The notes beneath the pieces were generated by a model. That model made no database searches, was not told where the DNA came from, and saw only the letters and a list, made by a program, of their open reading frames with translations. This document shows positions 42,719-51,740 of a DNA stretch of 64,000 nucleotides, one piece after another. Every line of letters starts with the position of its first letter. Position 1 is the stretch's first letter. The stretch covers positions 242,722 through 306,721 of the forward strand of contig NZ_BAABDD010000004.1 of assembly GCF_039539445.1 (NCBI RefSeq), written 5' to 3'. The DNA is from Salinactinospora qingdaonensis. Its GTDB lineage: Bacteria > Actinomycetota > Actinomycetes > Streptosporangiales > Streptosporangiaceae. The position numbers and the translations under genes were made by a program.

Positions 42719-43735
42719 GTGAGCACCGACGACGACACGCTGACACGGGAAGGGCGGGCGCCCGCAGCGGGCAAAGGGGTGAACGTGCGACTCGACACAA
42801 CGGATCTGGCGCTCGTGGCCGAGTTGCAACAGGACGGGCGGCTGCCCTTCGAGACCCTGGCCAGCCGGGTCGGCCTGTCGCGCGCTGCCGTACGCTCCCG
42901 GATTCAGCGTATGACGGCGATGGGAGCGATCCGCATCACCGGGGTCGTGCACCCACATGTCCGCGAGATCACCGCCCGCGCCCACCTGTCGATCCACGTC
43001 GACACCCCGGCCGCGCCCCTGGCCGGCAAGCTCGCCGCGCTGGACAGCACCGAGACAGTCACCCTCACCGCGGGCCGGTTCCCCCTCCGGGCGGAGGTGG
43101 GGGGCGGCGACATGGACCACCTTGCCGAGGCGATCGAGCGAGTGCGGTCCCTGCCCGGCGTGCGCGAAGTCGACCCCCTCATCTACACCGAGGTCATGCG
43201 CGACCCCTACCAGCCGAGTACGCGCGAGCCGCCGCGTATGGCCCTCGACGATATCGACGGGCTGTTGCTGGCGGCGTTGGAACGCGACGGCCGCAGCTCG
43301 TTCGCGGAGTTGGCCACCGTGGTCGGACTGTCCCCAGGAGCGGTGCGCAGCCGGGTGCTGCGCATGCTGGAGGCGTCGGTGGTGCGCGTGGTCGCTCTGG
43401 CCGACCCGCGTTCCCTTGGGGTGCCGTGTGCGGGCGGGTTCGCGCTGCGGTGCGACAGCGGCGGGCGCCACGCCCTCGACGACATCGCGCAGTGGCCCGA
43501 ACTCTGGTTCCTGGGGCGGTGCCTCGGGCGCGCCGACGCTATCGGCCATGTGGCCACCGGCTCTGCCGCCGACCTGCATGCCCTCTATGAACGGGTGCGC
43601 GCCCTCAGCGGCGTCCATGTCACCGAGACCTGGGTCGACCTGGAGCCGGTCAGGTACCGCTACCGTATCGCCACGGCCGACGCGGGCGGTTCCGCTGTCG
43701 CCAGGGAGCGGGGAGGAGGTCCCCCGGCGGAGTAG
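42719..43735 (+). CDS. Tandem Lrp/AsnC-family regulator
   Basis: 338 residues made of two Lrp/AsnC units: DTTDLALVAELQQDGRLPFE...VGLSRAAVRSRIQRM then a ligand half (about 25-165), and DDIDGLLLAALERDGRSSFA...VGLSPGAVRSRVLRM then a second half (about 180-320). Most Lrp proteins have one unit of about 150 residues, so this is a fusion giving a built-in dimer. Start uncertain: GTG 42719 is used, but GTG 42779 and 42785 near AAAGGGG are good alternatives. Target genes unknown. Confidence 0.85.
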   Translation: MSTDDDTLTREGRAPAAGKGVNVRLDTTDLALVAELQQDGRLPFETLASRVGLSRAAVRSRIQRMTAMGAIRITGVVHPHVREITARAHLSIHVDTPAAPLAGKLAALDSTETVTLTAGRFPLRAEVGGGDMDHLAEAIERVRSLPGVREVDPLIYTEVMRDPYQPSTREPPRMALDDIDGLLLAALERDGRSSFAELATVVGLSPGAVRSRVLRMLEASVVRVVALADPRSLGVPCAGGFALRCDSGGRHALDDIAQWPELWFLGRCLGRADAIGHVATGSAADLHALYERVRALSGVHVTETWVDLEPVRYRYRIATADAGGSAVARERGGGPPAE

Positions 43736-44076
43736 GAACCTCGGCGACCCGCGGCGCTGCTCAGCCGCCCCGGCACCACCGGCCGGACCCGGCGGCGGCA
43801 TCGAGGCTGGCTGTCTAACCACACCGTCCGGTGGGTCCGATGCTGGTCTCCCCTGCGCCCCCACTACCCACACCGCGACCCACCTAGCGCTCCAAAACCC
43901 CAATTCCCCGCGGCCATACCGCCCGGCTCCGCCAGCGCGCTGGGGCGGTTTCCCTGCGTGGGGAGGCGACATAGCTCAGACGTAGCTCAACGGGGCACCG
44001 GCGCTCCGACTCTCGGTCGGACCGGACCCTCCGCTGAGGTGCCCTCCAGTCCCCCGGGGCTGGGGGCTCTCGGCGC
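43736..44076. other. Convergent intergenic region
   Basis: 341 bp between the tandem Lrp gene and kdpE. No gene or strong terminator was identified. Confidence 0.45.
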
Positions 44077-44754
44077 TCATGCGCCGCTTTTGAAGCGGTA
44101 GCCCATCCCGGCCTCGGTGATGATGTGCCTCGGGTGAGCAGGGTCGGGTTCGAGCTTGCGGCGCAGTTGGGCCATGTAGACCCGTAGGTAGTTCGTCTCG
44201 CTCTTGTAGGCGGGACCCCACACGTCGTGCAGTAGCCGACGTTGGGTGACCAGTTGGCCCGCGTTGCGGGCCAGGATCTCCAAGATGTGCCACTCGGTAG
44301 GAGTGAGCCGTACCTCCTGTTCGTCGCGCACCACCCGCTTGGCCCCCAAATCCACGGTGAAGGTCGCCGTGTCGACGACCGGCGCCTCCTCGACGCGGAC
44401 CGACCTGCGGGCCGCGGCCCGCATCCGTGCCAACAACTCGTCCACGCCGAAGGGTTTCGTCACGTAGTCGTCGGCTCCGGCGTCGAGTGACCTCACCTTT
44501 TCGCTTTCGGAGTGGCGGGCCGAGAGCACGATGATCGGAACGGCCGTCCACGAACGGAGCCGCTCGATGACCTCGCCACCCTCCATGTCGGGCAGCCCCA
44601 AGTCGAGCAGTACCAGCTCCGGAGGGTGCTTGGCCGCCACAGCCAGCGAACTCGCACCGTCCGCCGCGATATCGACGTCATGGCCACGCGCCCGCAGGTT
44701 GATCCGCATCGCGCGCACGATCTGCTCGTCGTCGTCGACGACCAGGATTCGCAT
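44077..44754 (-). CDS. kdpE: OmpR-family response regulator KdpE
   Basis: 225 residues. Receiver domain with the acidic pair DDDEQ, phospho-Asp in LVLLDLGLPDMEG (about residue 51) and Lys in YVTKPFG; winged-helix domain about 125-222 ending RRKLEPDPAHPRHIITEAGMGYRF, typical of KdpE. Its start overlaps the kdpD stop by 1 nt. Regulates potassium uptake genes in other bacteria; no kdpFABC genes are in this window. Confidence 0.92.
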   Translation of the reverse strand: MRILVVDDDEQIVRAMRINLRARGHDVDIAADGASSLAVAAKHPPELVLLDLGLPDMEGGEVIERLRSWTAVPIIVLSARHSESEKVRSLDAGADDYVTKPFGVDELLARMRAAARRSVRVEEAPVVDTATFTVDLGAKRVVRDEQEVRLTPTEWHILEILARNAGQLVTQRRLLHDVWGPAYKSETNYLRVYMAQLRRKLEPDPAHPRHIITEAGMGYRFKSGA

Positions 44755-47285
44755 TATTCGACCTCGGTTTCCACGACGGGGTGTGTGCTCGCGCTGTGGA
44801 GCGTGAATACCATAGTCAATCCGCCGCCCGGAGTGTCCTCGGCTGTCAGCGCCCCGCCCATGGCCTCGGTGAATCCGCGCGCGACCGCCAACCCCAGCCC
44901 GATCCCGCTGCCACTGGGCGTATCGCCCAGCCGTTGAAACGCCGCGAAGATGCGCTCCTTAGCCTCGTCGGGCACCCCCGGCCCATGGTCGACCACTCTG
45001 AGCTGCACCGTCTCCCCCAAAGCGCTCGCCGCCACCCGCACGGGCGCGGCGCTTTCGGGAGTGTGCCGTACGGCGTTCTCCACGACGTTGGCCACGGCTC
45101 GCTCTAGCAGCCCCCGGTCGGCGCGCACGCGGGGCAACTCCTCGGGAATGTCCACGGCAGCGTTGCTGCCGGCAGTGTGCAGCAGCGCGGCCGGCGCCAC
45201 TTCCTCCAACCCGACCGGCTCGATGTTGGGCCGCACCGTGTCGGTCTGGAGGCGGCTCATATCCAGCAGGTTGCCGACCAGCCGGTTGAGTTGGTCGGTG
45301 GCGGACTCGATGCTTTCCAACAGTTCCGCCCGGTCGTGCGGATCGAGCGCGATGTCGGTGGCACGCAGACTCGACACGCTCGCCTTGATCGAGGTTAACG
45401 GGGTGCGCAGGTCGTGGGAGACGGCGGCGAGCAGCGCCGTGCGAATCCGGTTGCTCCCCGCTTGGCGCCGCGCCTCGGCGGCGTCGCGGGTCAGCCGCTG
45501 GTGTTCCAGCGCGATCCCCAGGTGGGTGGCGAACGCGCCGAGGACCCGGCGGTCGGGCGCGGCGAGCATGTGACCACGCAAGGCGAGGACGAGGGAGTCG
45601 TTGATCGAGACCAGCGCGTCACTCTCCTCAGGGCGTACGCACGGGTCGTGCCCGGCGCCGTGCAGCAGGCGCCAGTTCCGGCCGTCCTGCTGTTCCAGCA
45701 GCGCAGCCGAGCGTTGCCCGAACGTTTCGCTGATCCGTTGCAGCAGCGTGGACATGGTCTCGTCGCCGCCCAGCACGCTCCCGGCGAGCATGCTCAGCGT
45801 GCTGGCCTCGGCGCGCGCTCGGGCCGCCTGCGCCGAGCGGCGCTTGCCCAGATCCACCACGATCGCCACCGTCACGCCCACGCCGGCGGTGACCAGCAGC
45901 GCCGTGGCGTTGTCGAACTGGAACACGCCCGGCGGTGACAGGGGCGGCACCGACAGCAGCCCCAGCAGCAGCGGGCCCCATACTGCGGATACGATCGCCG
46001 GCCACAGGCCACCGATCATCGCTACGACCATCGTCAGGCCCAGCAACAGCATCGTGTCTGTAGCGGGACCGGCCAGGTTCAGCGGTGGCACCTGCAATAA
46101 CCCGGCCAACGCCGGGGGCGCTAAGACGCCGGTGAGCCACCCCCAGAGGCGCCGGCCGCTTCCGACCTCGCGCAACAGCGGTGGTAGCCGTCCCCGCCCG
46201 CGCCCCACCTCCTCGTGGGTCACGATGTGGACGTCGATATCGCCGGATTTGCGGTCGACGGTCGCGCCGACGCCGGGGCCGAAGATGTACTGCCATCGGC
46301 GGCGGCGCGAGGAGCCCAGCACGATCTGGGTGGCGTTGACGCCGCGGGCGAACTCCAGGAGGGCGGTGGGGACGTCGTCGCCGATCACTTGGTGGTAGGT
46401 GCCACCGAGGTGAGCCAGGAGCCGGCGCTGCCGCGCGATCGCCTCGGGAAACACGGGAGGCAGCCCGGCGCTGGAGATCACGTGCACGGCCATGAGCCGG
46501 CTGGGGTGGGGCTGCCCGTTGCGGGAACGGGCAGCGATGCGTGCGGCGCGGCGCAGTAGCGTCTCGCCTTCAGGACCGCCGGTGAGGGCCACCACGACCC
46601 GTTCGCGCGCCTCCCACGTCTCGCGGATCTTGTGCTCGCCCCGGTAGCGCGCGAGTCCTTCCTCAACGCGGTCGGCGACCCATAGCAGCGCCAGTTCGCG
46701 CAGCGCGGTGAGGTTACCTTCGCGAAAGTAGTTGGACAGCGCGGCGTCGATCTTCTCGGCGGGGTAGATGTTGCCGTGCGACATGCGGCGCCGCAGGGCC
46801 TGCGGTGACATGTCGCACAGCTCGATCTGGTCGGCGCGCCGTACGACCTCGTCGGGGATGGTTTCCTGTTGGCGCACGCCGGTGATGTGTTCGACCACGT
46901 CGTTGAGCGAGGCCAGATGCTGGATGTTGACCGTGGAGAGCACGTCGATGCCGGCGTTGAGCAGTTCGTCGACGTCTTGCCAGCGGTTGGGGTTGCGCGC
47001 GTCGTCAGTGTTGAGGTGGGCCAGTTCGTCGACGACCGCGACCTGCGGCGCTCGTGCGAGCACGGCGGCGACGTCGAGTTCTTCGCCGTTCCCGGTGTGG
47101 CGCGGCGGCAGCACCTCCAACTGGTCGAGCAGTTCGGTCGTGCGTAATCGCCCGTGCGTGCGGGCGAGCCCGACCACCACATCGGTGCCTCGTTCCCGCC
47201 GCCGGAGCGCCTCGCTCAGCGCCGCGTAGGTTTTGCCCACTCCGGGGGCGGCCCCCAGGTAGATCCGGAGTCGTCCACGTGGCAT
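44754..47285 (-). CDS. kdpD: Sensor histidine kinase KdpD
   Basis: 843 residues. N-terminal KdpD domain with Walker A GAAPGVGKTYA and DELAHLNTDDARNPNRWQD; a USP-like domain about 225-360 (VVVALTGGPEGETLLRRAA); four membrane segments about 385-485; a GAF-like region; HisKA with AAVSHDLRTPLTSIK; and a HATPase domain (NVVENAVRHTP, DHGPGVP, GSGIGLGLAVARG). Senses potassium or turgor and phosphorylates KdpE. The first residue is close to the usual KdpD start; ATG at 47285. Confidence 0.94.
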   Translation of the reverse strand: MPRGRLRIYLGAAPGVGKTYAALSEALRRRERGTDVVVGLARTHGRLRTTELLDQLEVLPPRHTGNGEELDVAAVLARAPQVAVVDELAHLNTDDARNPNRWQDVDELLNAGIDVLSTVNIQHLASLNDVVEHITGVRQQETIPDEVVRRADQIELCDMSPQALRRRMSHGNIYPAEKIDAALSNYFREGNLTALRELALLWVADRVEEGLARYRGEHKIRETWEARERVVVALTGGPEGETLLRRAARIAARSRNGQPHPSRLMAVHVISSAGLPPVFPEAIARQRRLLAHLGGTYHQVIGDDVPTALLEFARGVNATQIVLGSSRRRRWQYIFGPGVGATVDRKSGDIDVHIVTHEEVGRGRGRLPPLLREVGSGRRLWGWLTGVLAPPALAGLLQVPPLNLAGPATDTMLLLGLTMVVAMIGGLWPAIVSAVWGPLLLGLLSVPPLSPPGVFQFDNATALLVTAGVGVTVAIVVDLGKRRSAQAARARAEASTLSMLAGSVLGGDETMSTLLQRISETFGQRSAALLEQQDGRNWRLLHGAGHDPCVRPEESDALVSINDSLVLALRGHMLAAPDRRVLGAFATHLGIALEHQRLTRDAAEARRQAGSNRIRTALLAAVSHDLRTPLTSIKASVSSLRATDIALDPHDRAELLESIESATDQLNRLVGNLLDMSRLQTDTVRPNIEPVGLEEVAPAALLHTAGSNAAVDIPEELPRVRADRGLLERAVANVVENAVRHTPESAAPVRVAASALGETVQLRVVDHGPGVPDEAKERIFAAFQRLGDTPSGSGIGLGLAVARGFTEAMGGALTAEDTPGGGLTMVFTLHSASTHPVVETEVE

Positions 47286-47361
47286 AGCTCCATTGTGCTC
47301 CCGGGGGGCCGCTGCTCGTGGGGGCTGGGGGCGGCCCCCCTAGCCCCGGCGGAGGTGGGGG

Positions 47362-47859
47362 CTATTCGCAGCCCACGCCGTCGCCGTCGCGATCGAGGTG
47401 AGGGCCATAGCCGGGGTCGCCGACTCTGACCGGGGCCGCGCCCGCCGCGCGGGCGGCGTCGCAGTTCTCGTAGTAGACCGGCTCTGGTTCGGGGGCCTCG
47501 ACCTGGGGAGCCGGCTGGTTCGCGCTCTCGGGTTCGGCGTCCTCGGTGACCGTCTCGGTGGTGGTGACCTCGACTTCGACCGTTTCCGTCGCGGTCGCCT
47601 CGACGGTGGCCGTTACCGTTGTCTCGACCGTGGCCGTTGCCGAGACGGTCGCGGCGGGTGCCGAGCCCGCACTCTGGCCTGTGCCGCTGCTGGCGATCCA
47701 GCCGGTACAGCTCACCAACCACAGCACCATGAATGCGGCGGCCGTGCAGCCCAGAGCGATCTGGGGAGCACGCTGGTTCGATTTCGCCGGGGCCGGTCCC
47801 CCAGGAGGCCGGCCGCCGGGGGCAACGTTGGGGGGTGGTCCGTTGGTGGGTGGGTGCAC
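47362..47859 (-). CDS. Membrane-anchored excalibur-domain protein
   Basis: 165 residues. A Pro/Gly-rich cytoplasmic head, one membrane segment (IALGCTAAAFMVLWLVSC, about 37-55), a Thr/Val/Glu-rich spacer (repeated TVTATVEATATETVEV-like units), and a C-terminal excalibur domain YYENCDAARAAGAAPVRVGDPGYG with the calcium-loop-like DRDGDGVGCE. The start is GTG 47859, preceded by GAGAGGAGG; earlier frames lack a ribosome site. Probably surface-exposed; function unknown. Confidence 0.85.
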   Translation of the reverse strand: MHPPTNGPPPNVAPGGRPPGGPAPAKSNQRAPQIALGCTAAAFMVLWLVSCTGWIASSGTGQSAGSAPAATVSATATVETTVTATVEATATETVEVEVTTTETVTEDAEPESANQPAPQVEAPEPEPVYYENCDAARAAGAAPVRVGDPGYGPHLDRDGDGVGCE

Positions 47860-48225
47860 AACGCCTCCTCTCGCCTGAGAGAAGATCCTTCCAACGGGTA
47901 TGGGAAATTTGTGGCAGTTGTGTCTTCTGGCCGATAGCGGACAGGGGTAAACCAGGTGACGATGGGGGGAGTGATCCCGTGCGTCCTCGCCAGTACCCCC
48001 TGGCGCTCCGCGCTGGCGAAGCAAGTGGATTAGCGTATGTCCGAAAAACGTTGTTCAAGGATTTTCGGGGTCTTGTGAACCAAACCCCCTACATCCCGCG
48101 TCCCATAACCTGGGGATGCTTCGGTCGTGGATGTCCACCAGCCGGGTTTCCCTCGTCCTCTGTCGCGCCCCCACCACGCGCGACGAGACACCCCTAGATC
48201 GCTGAATACCTGGAGGTCTCCCCTC
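47860..48225. other. Divergent intergenic region, excalibur gene / L,D-transpeptidase gene
   Basis: 366 bp. It contains a G-rich stretch (about 47941-47980) loosely like the 5' part of a c-di-AMP riboswitch, but the conserved 3' part is missing. No gene is supported. Confidence 0.4.
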
Positions 48226-49509
48226 GTGTCACCAGGATTTTCCCCCCGTGCGCTCCGCAGTGCCGGCGTGGTGTGCGTCGTGGCCGTGCTCGCGGTCGCG
48301 ACGGGATGCACCAGCGACGCCGACCTGGCTGGGGGTGACACGGCAGGTTCTCAGCCCGCGGAGCCGGTGGAGTTGACGATCGCTCCCCAAGACGGCGCCA
48401 GCGAGGTCGCCCCCGACACCCCCATCACCGTCACCGCGGACAACGGCACGATCAGCGACGTGACGGTTACCGGTCCCGAGGAGGCCGACCCCGACAGTGT
48501 CGACGCCATCACTGGCACGCTTAGCGAGGACGAGACGGAGTGGACCAGTGACTGGACGCTGACCCCCGGCACCGAGTTCACCGTCACCGCTACCGGCGAG
48601 TCCGAGGCGGGTGAGACGACTGAGGTGGTCAGCTCGTTCAGCACCCTGACGGCGACCGAAGGCAAGCGGCTCGAACTCAAGGCCAACACTCCGGTCAGCG
48701 ACACCGAGGTCGGGGTGGGGATGCCGGTGATGGTGGAGTTCGACTATCCGGTGCAGAACAAGGCCGCCGTCGAGGCCGCCATGGAGGTCACCTCCGAGAA
48801 GCCCGCTCAGGGAGCCTGGAACTGGTTCAGCGACAAAAGGCTGGTGTTTCGCACCAAGGAGTACTGGGAGCCGTTCCAAAAGGTCACCGTCGACATGCAC
48901 CTGGCCGGTGTCGAAGCCGCCGACGGGGTCTATGGCATCGAGAACCACCGGCTGGAGTTCACCGTCGGCCGTTCCCAGATCAGCAATATCGACGAGGACA
49001 ACAGCCACATGACCGTCGAGCGCGGCGGCCAGCAGGTCAAGGAGTTCCCGGTCAGTCTCGGCAGGGCCACGACCCACGAGTACACCACGACCAGCGGCAC
49101 CCACCTGACCATGTCGCGCGAGACCGACTTCCGCATGAGTAACGGCACGCTGGGCGTGCCCGAGGACGACCCCGAGTACTACGACATCGAGGTCGATTAC
49201 GGCGTGCGTATTAGCTGGTCGGGGGAGTACCTGCACTCCATGCCCAGCAACAACCAACTCGGCGAGGCCAACACCAGCCACGGCTGCATCAACATGAGCC
49301 TTGAGGGCGCCCGGTGGTTCTACCAGAACACGCTGTTGGGTGACCCGGTCGTCATCACCGGCACCGACCGCATCCTGCCCGTCGAGAACGGTTGGGGCTA
49401 CTGGCAGCGCTCCTGGGAGGACTGGGTGGCCAACAGTGCCGTCGGCGAAGCCGACGACACCACCCAGCCGGGCACGCCGGGCTCGCCGCATGGGGGGAAC
49501 GCCGCCTGA
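48226..49509 (+). CDS. L,D-transpeptidase lipoprotein (LdtMt2-like)
   Basis: 427 residues. Lipoprotein signal with lipobox VATGC (Cys near residue 27); two Ig-like domains (about 45-150 and 155-265); YkuD catalytic domain about 270-390 with the active-site SHGCINMSLEGARWFY; and a Trp-rich tail GYWQRSWEDWV followed by a flexible end. It forms 3-3 cross-links in peptidoglycan outside the membrane. GTG 48226 with GGAGG is preferred because it places the lipobox correctly; the longer frame to 48127 does not. Confidence 0.93.
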   Translation: MSPGFSPRALRSAGVVCVVAVLAVATGCTSDADLAGGDTAGSQPAEPVELTIAPQDGASEVAPDTPITVTADNGTISDVTVTGPEEADPDSVDAITGTLSEDETEWTSDWTLTPGTEFTVTATGESEAGETTEVVSSFSTLTATEGKRLELKANTPVSDTEVGVGMPVMVEFDYPVQNKAAVEAAMEVTSEKPAQGAWNWFSDKRLVFRTKEYWEPFQKVTVDMHLAGVEAADGVYGIENHRLEFTVGRSQISNIDEDNSHMTVERGGQQVKEFPVSLGRATTHEYTTTSGTHLTMSRETDFRMSNGTLGVPEDDPEYYDIEVDYGVRISWSGEYLHSMPSNNQLGEANTSHGCINMSLEGARWFYQNTLLGDPVVITGTDRILPVENGWGYWQRSWEDWVANSAVGEADDTTQPGTPGSPHGGNAA

Positions 49510-49569
49510 TCCCCGAAACCATCGGCCTCGCGGCCGGTTCGGGGCCGGCCGACACAGGCCTTTTCACGC

Positions 49570-49618
49570 CGCAGCGGGCGGCGGTGGAGCTGAAATAGTT
49601 CCGCCGCCGCCCGCTGCG
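49570..49618 (+). terminator. Terminator after the L,D-transpeptidase gene
   Basis: CGCAGCGGGCGGCGG (49570-49584) pairs exactly with CCGCCGCCCGCTGCG (49604-49618); 19-nt loop, about 60 nt after the stop. Confidence 0.8.
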
Positions 49619-49636
49619 TGTTCTTAGCTGTGGTGA

Positions 49637-49674
49637 CACCGAGCGCCCGGAAGGGGGCGCGGGAGCGCTCGGTG
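49637..49674 (-). terminator. Terminator after the small secreted-protein gene
   Basis: CACCGAGCGC (49637-49646) pairs with GCGCTCGGTG (49665-49674), 18-nt loop, 24 nt beyond the stop of the leftward gene at 49698. Confidence 0.65.
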
Positions 49675-49697
49675 CCCGAAACGGCCGGTGTCTGCGG

Positions 49698-49922
49698 TCA
49701 GTCCGACATCCCGTTGGAGTTCACGGGCATGATCTGGATCTGGGGTCCCCATGACATCGGCGCGTCGAAGATCTCGTCAGTGGTGATCTCGTTGGGCAGC
49801 ACCTGGACAAAGGGGTTCACATCGTGGTGCTCCTCGGCCAGCGCCGCCGAAGCGGCTCCCAGCGGCAGGGCAGCCACGGCGCTCACGGCGGCCACACGAG
49901 CGATGTTGCGTTTCAAAGTCAT
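49698..49922 (-). CDS. Small secreted protein of unknown function
   Basis: 74 residues. A clear Sec signal peptide (MTLKRNIARVAAVSAVAALP, cleavage about after residue 29, SAALA) and a 45-residue mature part beginning EEHHDVNPFVQVLPNEIT and ending PVNSNGMSD, with no cysteines. It is flanked by its own terminator and an 11-bp palindrome upstream. No family is recognised; it does not look like a chaplin. The ribosome site is weak, but the signal peptide supports a real gene. Confidence 0.72.
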   Translation of the reverse strand: MTLKRNIARVAAVSAVAALPLGAASAALAEEHHDVNPFVQVLPNEITTDEIFDAPMSWGPQIQIMPVNSNGMSD

Positions 49923-50575
49923 GTCAATACTCTATGGAGTTTTCGCAATGTGTGTTTATGGTTTCACGAAAAGTGATAATCACCTCGCTGTGGCGTGACC
50001 GCCTTGCTCGCCTGGCGGGGAAGAGGCCCGTTCGTCCGCGTCCGGCCTCGCCGTACCTGTCACGCTCCGCCGAAAACGGCCTGGTAGGTCGCGTGCGGCG
50101 CTTCCACCGCACCGGCCAGGGCCCCTTGCCTCCTGACAGCGCGTCGGCGGCAGCGGTGACGCGGCGGCGCCGCACCCTGCTGCGGTTCGCCGGCTCCCCC
50201 AGCCGCCTCGGCTTCGGCGAGCGCCTGTTCGGCTCAGTTGCCTGGCTCGCCGCCGTCTCCTTTCGCTTCCCCACCATTTTCCGGGGTGGTGGATGGGGGA
50301 GGACTGGTGTGTGACAAGGCTTGCCCGGTGCCCGTCGCCGTTGACGGATGGGACAGATCAAGGGATGCCGGCTCCGGAGGCTAGGGCGTGATCGCCGACA
50401 CCTCTTCCGGTTTGTGGTTTTTGCTCGGTACGGGTAGTACGTTTTGCCGGGACCCACGTCGCCGTCCTCAGCGTCGGTGTTCCCATGCGCGCCCGAGGCC
50501 GGTGCCGCGTACGGCCCACCGGGGCGGAGAGCGGCGGCACTGCACAGCAAGCGGTACACGCGCGAGGGGCAAGTC
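49923..50575. other. Divergent intergenic region before the SDR gene
   Basis: 653 bp. GTGATAATCAC (49973-49983), a perfect 11-bp palindrome, lies 51 nt upstream of the small secreted-protein gene. The frame at 49934-50314 is Arg-rich with no family features and is not called. A lower-GC patch around 50390-50450 may hold the SDR promoter. Confidence 0.45.
49973..49983. promoter_or_regulatory. 11-bp palindrome, candidate operator
   Basis: GTGATAATCAC sits in the AT-richer promoter zone of the small secreted-protein gene. It resembles half-sites of Fur-family (for example Zur) boxes but is too short to assign. Confidence 0.4.
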
Positions 50576-51517
50576 ATGGCCAGCGAGAAATGGACAGCGG
50601 TACGACTACCGGACCAAAAAGGCAAGACCGTGGTCATCACCGGCGCGAACTCCGGCCTGGGCCGGGCCGCGGCGGAGAAGCTGGCCGAAGCCGGCGCGCA
50701 CGTGGTGCTCACCGCGCGCGACGAGGAGAAGGGCACGGCGGCGGTGCGCGACATCACCGAGCGCTTCCCCGAGGCCAAGGTGGAGCTGGAACTCCTCGAT
50801 CTGGCCGACTTGGCGTCGGTGCGGGAGTTCGCCGCGCGCTATCCTCACGACCACATCGATGTGCTGATGAACAACGCCGGTGTCATGGATCTACCGCTGC
50901 GCCGCACCGCTGACGGTTTCGAGATGCAGTTCGGCACCAATCACCTTGGACACTTCGCGCTGACCGGCCTGCTGCTGCCCAAGCTCGGCGCGGCATCGGG
51001 GGTGCCGCGCGTGGTGACGGTCAGCAGCGGCATGCACCGCGCGGGCGGGCTGGACCTCGACGACCTCAACTGGGAGCGGCGCTCGTACAACTCCTGGCGG
51101 GCCTATGGCCAGTCGAAGCTGGCGAATCTGCTGTTCACCTCCGAACTGCACCGCCGCGTCCAGCAGGCGGGGGGCGAACTGCTCAGCGTCGCCGCGCACC
51201 CGGGCTATGCCGGGACGAACCTCCAACTTGTCGGGGGGCAAATGCGCGGCTCGGTGGTGCGCGAGACCGTGGGGCGGGTGGCCAACCGGTTGTTCTCGCA
51301 GAGCCCTCTTGCCGGGGCCTGGCCGCAGATCTACGCGGCGGTGATGCCCAGAGTCAGCGGCGATGAGTACTACGGGCCGCGCAACGGCAGGACCGGCCCG
51401 CCCGCCCGCAACTCCCGCTCCGAGGCCGCCCGCGACGAGGAGAGCGCCCGCCGCCTCTGGGAGCTCTCCGAGGAGCTGACCGGCGTCACCTACGACTTCA
51501 CCTCGTTGAAGCCCTAG
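50576..51517 (+). CDS. Short-chain dehydrogenase/reductase (retinol/protochlorophyllide-reductase-like)
   Basis: 313 residues. Cofactor motif TVVITGANSGLGRAAAEKLA, NNAGVM, catalytic Ser in VSSGMH and YGQSK (Tyr/Lys). The C-terminal part around QMRGSVVRETVGRVANRLFSQ is typical of the long SDRs often called oxidoreductases of unknown substrate. GAGGGGC precedes ATG 50576. Single gene ended by a strong hairpin. Confidence 0.9.
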   Translation: MASEKWTAVRLPDQKGKTVVITGANSGLGRAAAEKLAEAGAHVVLTARDEEKGTAAVRDITERFPEAKVELELLDLADLASVREFAARYPHDHIDVLMNNAGVMDLPLRRTADGFEMQFGTNHLGHFALTGLLLPKLGAASGVPRVVTVSSGMHRAGGLDLDDLNWERRSYNSWRAYGQSKLANLLFTSELHRRVQQAGGELLSVAAHPGYAGTNLQLVGGQMRGSVVRETVGRVANRLFSQSPLAGAWPQIYAAVMPRVSGDEYYGPRNGRTGPPARNSRSEAARDEESARRLWELSEELTGVTYDFTSLKP

Positions 51518-51541
51518 CCCGCCGGCCACGACGCGGCAGGC

Positions 51542-51579
51542 CAGCCTCCCGCCACCCTTGGCTTTGGGGCGGGAGGCTG
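51542..51579 (+). terminator. Terminator after the SDR gene
   Basis: CAGCCTCCCGCC (51542-51553) pairs with GGCGGGAGGCTG (51568-51579), 14-nt loop, 25 nt after the stop. Confidence 0.75.
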
Positions 51580-51703
51580 TGCGCCGCGTCAGCGGCAGGG
51601 GGTCTCCGCCGAAGTGGGGCGCCACCGCGGTCGGTCGACTGTGCCGCGACCGTGCTCTGGCGAGCGGGACGCGGCGCTCCCGCCGCCCGGTTTGATTCCA
51701 TCA

Positions 51704-51732
51704 TTGACATGCCCTGGTTTACGGACTAATAC
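51704..51732 (+). promoter_or_regulatory. Near-consensus promoter, leaderless, of the ArsR gene
   Basis: TTGACA (51704-51709), 17-nt spacer, TAATAC (51727-51732), with ATG 8 nt later at 51741. The transcript should start at or next to the A of ATG. TACTTAAGTA (51730-51739) overlaps the -10 and would suit self-repression. Confidence 0.75.
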
Positions 51733-51740
51733 TTAAGTAC

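Noticed and set aside
47935..48030. G-rich stretch resembling the 5' part of a c-di-AMP (ydaO) riboswitch before the L,D-transpeptidase gene
   Set aside because: The conserved 3' part (CCCGACAGCTAACC-like) is absent on this strand.
49934..50314. 126-residue Arg-rich frame divergent from the small secreted-protein gene
   Set aside because: No ribosome site, low-complexity composition, no family features; overlaps the promoter palindrome.
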